From the NCBI GenBank assembly GCA_030386875.1, contig CM059560.1, forward strand, positions 21,384,683-21,448,682: DNA of 64,000 bases, read 5' to 3'. A program made the position numbers and the translations under genes. This DNA is from Morinoia aosen (Eukaryota > Arthropoda > Malacostraca > Amphipoda > Talitridae). This document shows, piece by piece, positions 41,940 to 52,682 of this stretch (its first letter is position 1; each line of letters starts with the position of its first letter). The notes beneath the pieces were generated by a model. That model had not been told where the DNA came from, did no database searches, and saw nothing but the letters and a program-made list of their open reading frames with translations.

Positions 41940-43905
41940 CGCACATCTAGAAACGCGTAAACAAACTTACACGCAAAATAAAATTCATGGCTTGTTCAGC
42001 ATACGAACAGAGAGAAACTTTTTTCACGAGCGCTTTATTTCATTTGTCTGTTTACATTTTACATAGATCTATTTTTGAATCATTAAGCAAGTGCAAGAAA
42101 TATATTTATTTCTGAAATATGGTTGTGTTAACTGGTCGCAGAGCTTTAGGTAAAATGTAATATATCTTGAGGTTTTGTTTTCACGCAAAAAATAGAAATT
42201 GAAACAAATATATGCATATGTGTTTATATATATGGAAATTCATATGTGCACACACACATAGACAAACATGTACGTGTGCTCACACACACACACACATACA
42301 CGCACCCACTTACACACACACATTCAAATATATAGGTGTTGCAAATGAAAATAAGAAAAATAATAACACAAAAAATCAATCTCGCTTTTGCTACATCTAA
42401 AATGACAGCAAGCTCATTGTAATCGTAAGAAATAACCTGTAGAAAAAATAAGTAAAAGAAAAAAAAGACTTCAAACAACGTAAAAATGAAATGGTTTTAA
42501 TTTCCTAACAAAAATTTTAAGAGAACTCAAATTACAGTCGAGGAACAACAACAAGAAAAAATTTCGGGTTTCATATCCTCTCGGTGTTCTCTGCAACATC
42601 ATGCGGACATGGATACATGGGATTAAAGGTTTAGTGTAATCCAGATATCACTTATGAGTAGCAAATATCTACAAAGTTTTGGCAGAAACGCGTAAACAAA
42701 CATACTCAAAATAAAAATTCAAAGCTTCTTCAACATACGGACAGAAAGAGAATTTTTCCGCGATTCATATGTTCAAATTGCGCTCTATTTCATTTGTCTA
42801 ATTGCATTTTTTATTTTCACAGAAACGCCCTCGGGGATAGTGAAAGATTTATTTTTGAATCATTTCGCATGAGCAATAAAATTAATTAACCAGATTGTTT
42901 TCACGTAAAAAAATAGAAACATGTTTATATATTTATATAGATATGTATACATGCGCACGCACAGATATATTCATGCATGTGCGTGCTTACACATGTATGC
43001 ACCCACACACACACACATATTAATATATTTACGTATTGAAAATGAACGTAAGGGAAAAAAATATTAAATATGAAAAGATAAAAAACAGCTTATCTCCTAC
43101 TACATCGAAAAAGACAGTCGAGCTCATTGTAATCGTAAGAAATTATTTAGAAAAAATAACTAAACAGAAAAAGACTTCGAAAAGCGTAAAAATGAACTGA
43201 TTTTTAATTCCTTAATAGAAATTTTCAAGAGAGCTCAGGTTACAGTCAAGGAACAACAAAAAAAAATCTCTGGTTTCACATCCTATCAGTATTCTCTTCA
43301 GCTTTATACGGACATGGATACATGGGATTAAATAGAATACTATTATGGCCGGATATCACTTCTGAGTGACAAATATTTACAAAATTTAGCTCGTAGAGGT
43401 AGATTAAACAGTGGTCCAGAGAAATAATTTTAATTACTGAAATTTAGAGTTATTTCTTATTTGAAAGTTCAGTGCTAGTTTGCGCTGAACGCACTGAAAA
43501 ATTAAGAAAATTTCAAAAATGCTAAATTCTCCCTTCCCCCCCAGCTCAGCCGAAATCGAAATCTGATGTACACACAAAATGTATTTCAGAGTTTGTTTAT
43601 CATACGGATGTAAAATTTAAATACAGAAAATTGAAAATAGAAAAAATGAGAAAGTATGAGAAAATACAACTAATAATTAAGAAAAAAACGACCATCATTC
43701 CGCTGCATTGAGCTGACGGTTGTGTTGCTCATTATAGTCAACAGGAATAATTAAGATCAATATCAGAATGACTTAGCTAACGTAAAAATAAATAGTTCTT
43801 AATTTGCTAACAGAAATTTCAGGAAAATCAAAATTTCAGGTAAGTGGGAAATTCACATCGAAATGCTGCAGGCTCTATGACAGAAATGCAAAATGACGTG
43901 ACACA
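41940..43905 (+). repeat. ~0.74-kb tandem repeat, two clear units plus a diverged third
   Basis: Unit 1 starts near 41950 and unit 2 near 42687, both with GAAACGCGTAAACAAAC, CATACG-ACAG, TTTATTTCATTTGTCT, a CA-dinucleotide run, TCATTGTAATCGTAAGAAAT and GACATGGATACATGGGATTA in the same order. A third, poorer unit follows at about 43570-43860. No coding function is evident. Confidence 0.8.
42245..42325 (+). repeat. (CA)n microsatellite-like stretch
   Basis: Interrupted CA/CACACA and CACGCACCC runs within unit 1; a similar run lies at 42950-43020 in unit 2. Confidence 0.85.
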
Positions 43906-44530
43906 TTTATTCTAAGTTCTATTAGAGTTTTTAAAGTTTTTGATATGCTGGGGAAGCATGTTTCACAAAAGAGCTCCAGAAACTGAGAGAGCTTTTTGTC
44001 CCACGTCAAATGAACGGTAACTGACTAAACCATCATTCTTCCGATTTGGTTTTTTGTTTGGGATATTGGATGGAAAAAAATTAACTACATCTGCATTACT
44101 CTGAGGGAGGTACAGAAATGATAACACTCGTCGAGCTTTTTGGATCATGAATCTGTTCAGTTTTTGGGTCTAGTCGAGTTTTCTTGAAAGAGAGGTGGCA
44201 TGATCGTGTTTCTTGAAATTTCCTTCGCATACCACTTTGGCTGTGAAGTTGATACATTTTTGCAACTCTTTTTGACGAGGTAAGTCTCCCAACACTAGAC
44301 TGCAGTTGTTCAGACGCGAAAATACTAAAGATTCAATAACTAATAACCTGGATTTTTCGTCAAGTGTGTTCTTAATGCGATTGAAAAACATTAAGGTTCC
44401 GTTGATTTTGTTGCACATTGTTTCTACGTGAGTTGAAAGTCATATTTTTGTCGAATCAAACACCAAGATTTTTTACCTTATCTACTGGTTCAATGTTATC
44501 GTTGTGAGAAAATTCTCACCGTTCTATTCA
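43905..44530 (-). mobile_element. CR1/L2-like LINE, RT C-terminal fragment
   Basis: Minus-strand pieces 44418-44170 (VCNKINGTLMFFNRIK-type start; VIESLVFSRLNNCSLVLG) and 44148-43963 (KARRVLSFLYLPQSN, then SVSGALLWN and LP) match the thumb and C-terminal part of CR1/L2-type LINE proteins. The 5' part is missing. Confidence 0.7.
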
Positions 44531-44654
44531 GGTGTCTTTTTCGAGAGTAATTAGATAATAATTGGTTGTATTCACGGGTTTTGGTAGGTTTGCTCAGGGT
44601 AAGCGGCGCGCTAGTAAAAGAGAACACTTATTGGCACACTCTTTGGAAATCGTA

Positions 44655-45740
44655 TCTTTAAAAGAAATAAAACCACAAACGATCAAATAAAATTCATATT
44701 GATGGGCATTCAGACTAGCGCGCATAGTTTCGAATATTACAATTCATTTTCAATGAATGCCTGAAAACAAAATAAGAAAGCACATTAAAAAGACTTACAA
44801 TTTTGCATATCAAGAAAGCACATTAAACAAGACTTACAATTTTGCATATTACTTATGAAATTGAAAAAACTACACATTTTGATTTCAGAGAATGTTCAAT
44901 GGATACGCAGATTGGTCAAAATTCAGACAATGTTGCAATTTTCTTATATAAATGGATTCTAAAATTCTGATATCTATTTCTTTGCAAGTATCTATAATTT
45001 TGAAATCAGCACTGGAGAGACTATGATTGGTCTGATCACAGTGGTTCCTGGGAGCAGACTGAGGTGGAGTTTGAAGTGGATTATTTGTTCTGAATGAACG
45101 ACCTAAATGTTGCCAGAAACGAATTTTCGACTGCTTTCGCGTACTCCCAATATAGGAACTCTTGCAAGTTCCACACGTATATTGATAAATAACATTGGAG
45201 AGAACAGCAGCAGGCAGTCGATCTTTATTTTGAAAGAAATTTTGAATTTTGGATGAATTTTTGAAGCTGAAACGAAAGTCTAGTTGAGGATAAAATTTTG
45301 ATAAAGTCCTAACTAAATATTTCTGCATATCGTGTGAACACTCGCCAATGAAAGGTAAAGACACATAAAGTTTTTTCCTCGCTACAGTAGGTAGATCGGG
45401 ATTATTAGACGTAAATTTAGTGCACAGAAACTTCTTCACGATATTCTCGAATAAATGGATGGGATAACAGTTGTCTGAAAAGAATTTACGGAGAAAGTCA
45501 AATTCTGTAGCCATTAATTTATAATTGGATGATAAATGATAACCTCTGTAAATAAGGGTACGAATTGCATTCAGTTTGTAAATAAAAGAGGAGAAACAAA
45601 GAAAATTCATACTGAGTCCAGTGAACGTAGGTTTCCTATAAACACTTAATTGAAGGTTGCCATTATGCTTGTGAATCAACATATCAAGGAATGGTAGTTT
45701 GTTATTGGTCTCTCCTTCCATGGAATTTTTTCTCCTATTT
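44655..45740 (-). mobile_element. Penelope-like element family A, 5'-truncated, minus copy
   Basis: The open frame 45760-44885 reads from the RT palm/thumb (NNKLPFLDMLIHK; VYRKPTFTGLSMNF) through a linker to a GIY-YIG endonuclease (YQYTCGTCKSSYIGSTRKQS, then FWQHLGRSF). It finishes with SSADFKIIDTCKEIDIRILE, the usual C-terminus. About 230 bp of 3' UTR follow. RT catalytic motifs are upstream of the truncation, so it is not autonomous. It abuts the plus-strand copy head-to-head at 45740. Confidence 0.92.
44728..44762 (-). ncRNA. Hammerhead-like motif, Penelope family A (minus copy)
   Basis: The minus strand gives TTGAAAAT, GAAT-loop-ATTC, then GAAAC. This is the positional equivalent of the better-preserved family B motif; the first core box is degraded. 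Confidence 0.35.
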
Positions 45741-47320
45741 TTACATGTGACGATATCCAAATACTTAAAAAGTTAGGCAAGGAAACTAATATAGTTGTTT
45801 GTAAACCTGATAAGGGCAATTGTGTCGTGTTAATGAATAGAAAGGACTATGAGGATAAAATGAACACTATATTATCTGATCCAACAAAATTTTCAAGATT
45901 AAACGATGCTGATCCTCTTATGACTACTGTTAGAATTGAAGACAAAATCAATAGGTTCTTGCTAAAGTTGAAGAATATGAACATTATTTCTAATGAAACT
46001 TATCATTCTGTTTACGCCACAGGCTCTGCTCCTGGTATATTGTATGGGATAGCTAAAGTTCATAAAAATGGTATACCCTTACGCCCAATTTTAGCAGCAT
46101 TTAAAACGCCCATGTTCAAATTATCACAATTTCTTATACCTCTTGTGGATAAATTCTCCCATAATGAATACTCATTAAAAAATTCCTATGAATTCTTTAA
46201 CTCAGTTAATGGTCTCAAAGTTAAAGTTATACCCTTGTCAGTTTTGATGTCACTTCCCTCTATACTAATGTACCTGTTAAAGAAACCTTAGACTTGTTAT
46301 GTAGGAAAATCTTTTCGGTTAATGAGTCCTTTCACGGGTTGGACAGAAATAAATTTCTTGAACTTTTGAAATTAGCTGTTGTAGACACTATTTTTCTATT
46401 CAATGATGTTATGTATAAGCAAATGGATGGTTTAGCTATGGGAAATCCGCTGGCACCTACTCTAGCAAATATATTTCTTTGTGATTTGGAGGAGAAATTT
46501 CTATCAGACTGTCCTGTAAACTTTAAACCTATTTTGTACAAACGTTATTTGGACGATACTTTTGTAATTTTCGAAGATCCGCTGCGGGCGGGTGAATTTT
46601 TGAATTTCATTAATCAACGCCATAGCAACATTCAATTTACCATGGAAGGAGAGACCAATAACAAACTACCATTCCTTGATATGTTGATTCACAAGCATAA
46701 TGGCAACCTTCAATTAAGTGTTTATAGGAAACCTACGTTCACTGGACTCGGTATGAATTTTCTTTGTTTCTCCTCTTTTATTTACAAACTGAATGCAATT
46801 CGTACCCTTATTTACAGAGGTTATCATTTATCATCCAATTATAAATTAATGGCTACAGAATTTGACTTTCTCCGTAAATTCTTTTCAGACAACTGTTATC
46901 CCATCCATTTATTCGAGAATATCGTGAAGAAGTTTCTGTGCACTAAATTTACGTCTAATAATCCCGATCTACCTACTGTCGCGAGGAAAAAAACTTTATG
47001 TGTCTTTACCTTTCATTGGCGAGTGTTCACACGATATGCAGAAATATTTAGTTAGGACTTTATCAAAATTTTATCCTCAACTAGACTTTCGTTTCAGCTT
47101 CAAAAATTCATTCAAAATTCAAAATTTATTTCAATATAAAGATCGACTGCCTGCTGCTGTTCTCTCCAATGTTATTTATCAATATACGTGTGGAACTTGC
47201 ATGAGTTCCTATATTGGGAGTACGCGAAAGCAGTCGAAAATTCGTTTCTGGCAACATTTAGGTCGTTCATTCAGAACAAATAATCCACTTCAAACTCCAC
47301 CTCAGTCTGCTCCCAGCCTG
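45741..47320 (+). mobile_element. Penelope-like element family A, plus copy with RT core and GIY-YIG domain
   Basis: Begins in the RT N-terminal region (CKPDKGNCVVLMNR) and contains GIAKVHKNGIPLRPI, FDVTSLYTNVP, MGNPLAPTLANIF and the catalytic YLDD (about 46530-46560), then the GIY-YIG domain from about 47165. Frameshifts lie near 46235 and at an A run (46985-46993; seven A against six in the minus copy). The coding match ends at 47314, where the CCGATA-rich element begins. The homologous parts (46620-47314) are nearly identical to 45740-45050 inverted. Confidence 0.92.
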
Positions 47321-48748
47321 TAGTGATGTACCGATACCATTTTTTTGGCCGATACCGATACCGATACCCATTTTTTTGCCGATACCGATACCCCGATACT
47401 TGAAAATACCGATACTTTGACCGATACTACTACCGATACCGATACTTTAACAATCATCTAACCTAGTAATACCAGTTTTGCGTTTGTTTATGTATTTATT
47501 CTGTGTCCGCTCCTTAAGAAACATAGGATGTCTGAGTTTGCGGTATCATGGATACCGAATTTCTCAGTGTAACATTGAAAGATCGTTTGTACATGCATTG
47601 ATATGTTTGAAATTTTATCAAGATAGGTTAGTAGTATTGGATAGGTTGTAGTGATCGCCGTAATTTGCGCATTTTTCCTAACCATGTCGCTTTTGTGCAG
47701 CTTTCAGGTATTGAATAATTAAGACATTAAATTAAATATAGTAATTTTGAGAATAGATGTGACCGAAGTCATCGTTTTTGAGTAATGGTGATTTGTTACC
47801 GGATGGGAACTCCGAGTCAAGAGAACTTTATGTGTTCTTATGCATATGTGCTCGGCATAAACATTTTAAACCTACCCGACTCTCCGTTCCCGTACGTATT
47901 GGCAACAGTGGACAATGCATTATTAGTGTAGGGCTTACAAGAACCGCAGTTGCTACCATGTAATGACGATCGCTAGGCCTTCGCGTCGTGAACGTGCTTT
48001 TCGGCGGTGCGAGTCACGACATAGAATTCGGATAGCATAGGTTAGATCATGTTGACAGAATTTTTCCGTGGGTCCATCTAGCTTAACGATGACATTGTCC
48101 ATGGCATTTTCATGGGTCATGCTGCTACCTAATAATACCCTTGCCCTTAGTTTATTTGTTTGGTGTCTGTTTCTTCCATTTCTCTGTCACGCTCATAAGG
48201 ATAGTTATAATGACCGTATCTGTGATACGAGTTTTACCAGTGCGCAGGTACAAAAATACGAGTATTTTTCATCACGGGTACTGTTGGGATGGATATACTG
48301 TATTTGTTTGTCATCTACATCTTGAAAATTCGTTCATGGAAGGCATTGAATCCCATTTTTGGCGGGCAGTGCACACTAGTATTAAAATAAAACCATTATA
48401 AGCCCTACATGGGCGTTATAATAAAACTATTTGCTAATATATTTAATAATAAAACTGCTCTTGCTATGTTAACTATATTGCTGAGAAAAAACAAAATGAA
48501 ATCCATTCAATAGATATGTGTTTCTAATCGTATTGCAACGTAATGTAGACTAGCTCTTATACCAACTGGCTCAAAAAGAGGACCAAAACAATTTCTCCAA
48601 AAAAGGGTTGTCATTTTCGTGTTATTCACACCAAATACGAGTACATACTTCGGCGAAAAGAAAACATGAAAATTCTATAGGCCCCGAAACCGAAAATTTC
48701 CGCAAACACGCAACCATCTATAAAATGAGGAATTTAAAAACGAAAATT

Positions 48749-48810
48749 TCAAGGAACTTGATCATATTTATTAGGAATACGTTTCGGAGTCCAGATCCAT
48801 CATCAGTTCG
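48749..48810 (-). ncRNA. Hammerhead-ribozyme-like motif, Penelope family B (minus copy)
   Basis: Minus strand order: CTGATGA core box, stem II GGA-loop-TCC, GAAA, stem III CGTATT paired with AATATG, then ATC as the cleavage triplet. All core boxes of a hammerhead are present in the right order. The weak point is stem I and an extra U before stem II, so self-cleavage is unproven. Confidence 0.55.
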
Positions 48811-49281
48811 TAAATGTACAAATCATTTTGTCTGCAATAAAAGAAAAAACCAATTGTTGGATGCAGTCATTAAAGAAAATCAAGAAAATAAAAATAAAAT
48901 TAAAACATGCCTCAGAAAAACTAAAATCGACAAGATTATTATTTAATTACAATTTGTAATGGGTAGGAACTATCAGAATTGTTGAGGGCTGGTTTTCGTT
49001 TAAAAATATGTTACGATTCTAAAATTCTGAGGTCACATGCAGTTGAAGCCGAATCTACGATTTTGAAGTCCGCAGAGGATATTGGTTCGTTGCATTTCAC
49101 TGCGTGATTACGTATTGCGGAGTGTGAGGGGTAAGCTAATTAGTTCTCTGAGCGGAAGCTTCGACTCCGATGTTCAGCCATTCTGTTATAAAAATTTCGT
49201 GACGTCATGCCGACGTACGATGATGTGCACTGCACCCAACCGTACAACTGATGAGAATAAATCAGAGGCTTGCTTTCCAGT

Positions 49282-49574
49282 GTTCTCCGTGGCACAGCGG
49301 TTAAGGGATCGGACTTGTATGCTGGAAGTCGCGGGTTCGTTCCCAGCGCTGGCGCAGAGATTTTCCCCGTTGGGTATAAGGGAAAGCTCAAGCACAATAC
49401 CCCACTCAACCCAGGTGTCGGAAATGGGTACCGGCTTTACGGGGGAACCGTCATGGTGTCCTATATATAGGCTTAGTTATAAGATATTTGAAAAACCAAT
49501 GCTAAGATCATATGTATCAGGCTTGATTGGAAATAAAGCATCCCAAAGATGCCGATGTTAACCTTTAACCTTTC
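49282..49574 (+). mobile_element. tRNA-derived SINE, copy 1
   Basis: The head has pol III promoter boxes: A box GTGGCACAGCGGTTAAGG and B box GGGTTCGTTCCC. A ~200-bp body follows, ending in GTTAACCTTTAACCTTT. CTTTCCA on both sides (49274-49280 and 49569-49576) is a plausible target duplication. It inserted into the Penelope family B fragment. Confidence 0.88.
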
Positions 49575-49624
49575 CATAGGAAGCGTATCCTTGTACCGGA
49601 AAAAAGAAGCAACCTTAAAATTAT

Positions 49625-50215
49625 ACAATTCCGGTACAAGGATACGCTTTTGATGGAGAAGCGAGCCTTTCTGATTTATTCTTACAGTTGTACAGCTGTG
49701 TGCAGTGCACATAATCGTACGTCGGCATGATGGCACAAAATTTTCATATCAGAATGGCAGAACATCGGAGTTGAAGCTTCCGCACGGGGAACCAATTCGC
49801 TCAATTCGTACGTAATCACGCTGTAAAATGCAACGTACCGATATACTCCGCGGACTTCAAAATCTTAGATTCGGCTTCAACTACATGTGACCTCGGAATT
49901 TTAGAGTCGCAACATATTTTTAAATGAAAACTGGCCCTCAACAATGCTGACAGTTCCTACCCATTGCAAATTGCAAGTAGACCTTGTCGATTTAATTTTC
50001 TCTGTGACATGTTTTGATTTTTTTTTGTTTTCGTGATTTCCTTTAATGACTGTATCCAACATTTTCTTTTTTCTTTTATTGTAGTCATAATGAAATTTAC
50101 TTTTACGAACTGATGATGGAGCTGGACTCCGAAACGTATTTCTAGTAAATATGATCAAGTTCCTTGGAATTTTCCTCGTTTTTAAATTCCTCGTCAAGTT
50201 GCGATTAAAGCAATC
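49625..50215 (+). mobile_element. Penelope-like element family B, plus copy
   Basis: Inverted partner of 48640-49592, separated by about 35 bp. The plus strand reads a decayed GIY-YIG (SYVGMMAQNFHIRMAEHRS), SADFKILDSA, and a 3' UTR with a hammerhead-like motif. The outer ends CGTATCCTTGTACCGG and CCGGTACAAGGATACG face each other as hairpin arms. Confidence 0.8.
50107..50161 (+). ncRNA. Hammerhead-ribozyme-like motif, Penelope family B (plus copy)
   Basis: CTGATGA, then GGA-loop-TCC, GAAA, and stem III CGTATTT pairing with AAATATG over seven base pairs (one G-U), followed by ATC. A possible GAAC/GTTC pairing flanks the core. It differs from the minus copy inside loops and keeps the stems. Best-preserved candidate in the window. 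Confidence 0.6.
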
Positions 50216-51117
50216 AACTGACCAGTTCAGATGTATTCAACTATAAGATTGTTCGCGAATTTTTCAAACATCTTAACATCGAAGAAAAATACAAAATTCG
50301 TTATGAACGGCGATATACTTGCTAAATTAAAATAAATTCTTAGCTTCGGAATATTTTGACGATTTACAAGCTAAATTAAAATAGAATTTTCAGCTACTTC
50401 TATATTAAATTCACCAAAACTTTCAAATGGACCTACAACTTTTTTTAAATTGTTTTGGTTCTTGTTAGCCTGTCACATACTTTAAGAAATAGATATTAGG
50501 TCAAACTATATAGGTTTTAGTCGTAAAAGTATAATAATTTTATGTCGCTGCAGTGTTTAACTATTCGTGCTACATATCTTTCAGTTATGACCGTACGTGA
50601 CTCATCGGGAATTCAAAGTAGTGAATTCAGTTAGCGGGCCTGATTAAATGCTATAATTCAACAGTTAGCTAACAAATTTACTAGGTATGGATAGGCTCTT
50701 TATTTGATTACAAGTACGCACAGCCCGTCAAAAATGACGAGATTCACTAACTTTCTTGAACAAATTTTCCAGATGTGCATGTGGTGCCCAACGAATGTAT
50801 CCATCCTAACAGCACCCGTGATGAAAAATATTCTTGTACTTAGGCACTGGTGAAACTCGTATCACAGATACGGTCACTATAACTCTCCTTATGAGCGTGA
50901 TAACGGGTATTAATAGGTTACATACTTTTACTTCCATGATTTATGACCTTCATTTCAATGATAAAATACGTATTATTGGAAAGTATCGGTAAAGTACCCG
51001 CCGAATTTTGCCGATACCGATACCACTAAAAATGACCGATACTGCCGATACCGATACCGATACATCGGTACATCACTAACGTCCAGTTCTTCCACTGTCT
51101 TGGCTGGTCCAGGTAAG

Positions 51118-51306
51118 GGCTCGTTGCTTGAAGGTTGGCGCTTTCTCACCTCAACCAATGCTTCAACTTATCAAATTTCTCTGACAGTATATCTGGAAAT
51201 CTTTCTTGTTGATTGCTGATGCGCTTCAGCCCAGTTTGTAGATCGTTGACATTACTTGCCACTTTGTGTCGCTTGCCCATCACTTCAGTGGAAGTGCATT
51301 CATTCC
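51118..51306 (-). pseudogene. Possible minus-strand coding exon remnant, unidentified
   Basis: After an acceptor-like TTATCTACAG the minus strand reads NECTSTEVMGKRHKVASNVN, a polar helix-rich stretch ending DILSEKFDKL. With one missing base it continues as VEVRKRQPSSNEPLP into the CCGATA element. I do not recognise the family; it could be an old exon or a transposon gene. Confidence 0.4.
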
Positions 51307-52324
51307 TGTAGATAACAAAACTTCGTCAACTACAGTATCATATATCTAACTGCCCTGCATTCCAAAGTAATTATGGTTAAACAAGTGGAATACATATTTA
51401 TTCAATGTCAATACCAGAGAAGTAGTTATGATACAAATGCAGCCTTCCGATGTCATGAAGATTGAAGAAAGGTTATGATAATTAGAAAGTTAGCGTACAA
51501 TTCAATGTTAATGAGAATGAGGAAAGTCAGGGAAATGATATCGTACTGTATAGAGGATTTCTCACCGTGATGAACTGGGAGGATTGCAACTTTGCACCAG
51601 TGATGAAACTTGAAACGATGGAAGCTGTGTTTAGATGGTGCTGCGCGCAGAATCATCTTTGGTGGCTGAAGAAGGATATGCTCATAGGTATCCTTTTTCC
51701 CCACATCTGGCTCGTGAATCTAGAAGGTTGTGAGAGCATAATGGATGAGAAAAAAGTAGCAAAACTAAAACAGAAATTCAGCTTTACACTAGAAAAAATG
51801 AGAAAGTTAAGTAAAGATGAACAGCAGAACTCCTCCTGCTACCAGCTTACAGATGAATAGAAAGACAGTGAATATTGATTAAGAATATTAAATGTTGTTT
51901 TGCCAATTGATGAAGAGCACAAAGTGACACAGAGTAGAGCAAACAAATTAAAATTTATCCTCATGGGTCAAGGTGCTAATGCTAATTAGAATACATGTAC
52001 AAGCATTATTGTATATCCAATCTAATACGTAGAATATACCTATATCTCAGAACAGTTGCTCTATTAGAAAACAGTATCTGTGGAAACAAAAATTTGAAGC
52101 AAACTACTAATCTATACATATTTAAGTGTTATTACTAATTACAGGATGTCTAACACATGATAGAGATGGAAAATTCTTCACTAAACAAACAAATTTACAT
52201 TTTTGAAACACTGCTGCAAATCATGAATATTGCACAACTTATATAATAATTATAATTTAAATGACATATAATTATGATAAAAGATCATGAACTAGATCAA
52301 TATCATTATTACTATATAAGTTAA
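51307..52324. other. Intergenic DNA; no assigned gene
   Basis: A 97-codon plus-strand frame (51567-51860) and an overlapping minus frame exist, but neither has a motif I can name. Confidence 0.4.
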
Positions 52325-52682
52325 AGCCTACATAACCCCACAACAAAGGTGTTCCCAAGAGAGGCATAGAAAAGGGGCCATCAGGCATAGACACATGAAC
52401 ACGTTCATGGGGAATCTATGCACCAGTGTTTTCCCTCATAGTTTTCTCCGCATATACAAACAGCTTTTCAGGAAGAAAGTTCAAACAAGATAACAGTTCA
52501 AGGAGAAACTAGTAGGGGCTGAAAAAAATGATAGCAGTGAGACAAAAATTAGTATTTAACAAAACAAAAAACATACATTTCAACAAAAAGAAGGGATACC
52601 AAACCATCAGCTCTAGCCCTTATATTCTGCCACAGGGGGAACTACTTCCCATGAATACAATAGTTTCATCCCCTGAGGAGTA
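52325..52682 (-). repeat. R360 dispersed repeat, inverted divergent copy
   Basis: Reverse-orientation copy with AGGGGCTGAAAAA, CAGTGAGACAAAAA and GGGATACCAAACCATCAGCTC positions and a degraded head, TGAATACAATAGTTTCATCC. Confidence 0.75.

Larger units (their letters stand above)
48640..49592 (-). mobile_element. Penelope-like element family B, minus copy, interrupted by a SINE
   Basis: The minus strand reads QCTSSYVGMTSRNFYNRMAE and RSRSF (GIY-YIG; about 49245-49145), then SADFKIVDSA-type C-terminus (about 49080-49010) and 3' UTR with a hammerhead-like motif. Stops are present. The SINE at 49282-49574 splits its 5' part. Confidence 0.8.
47321..51078. mobile_element. 3.76-kb TIR element with CCGATA-rich ends (hAT-like), composite
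   Basis: The ends are TAGTGATGTACCGAT inverted at 47321 and 51078, with many CCGATA/TACCGA repeats just inside each end (47331-47450; 50985-51065). TAGTGATG-type ends resemble hAT elements, but no 8-bp target duplication is seen and no transposase is recognised. Inner segments 48125-48300 and 50785-50935 are also inverted copies. It encloses a head-to-head Penelope pair and a SINE. Confidence 0.65.

Noticed and set aside
51567..51860. 97-codon plus-strand frame as a gene
   Set aside because: No motif, and an equally long frame overlaps it on the other strand.
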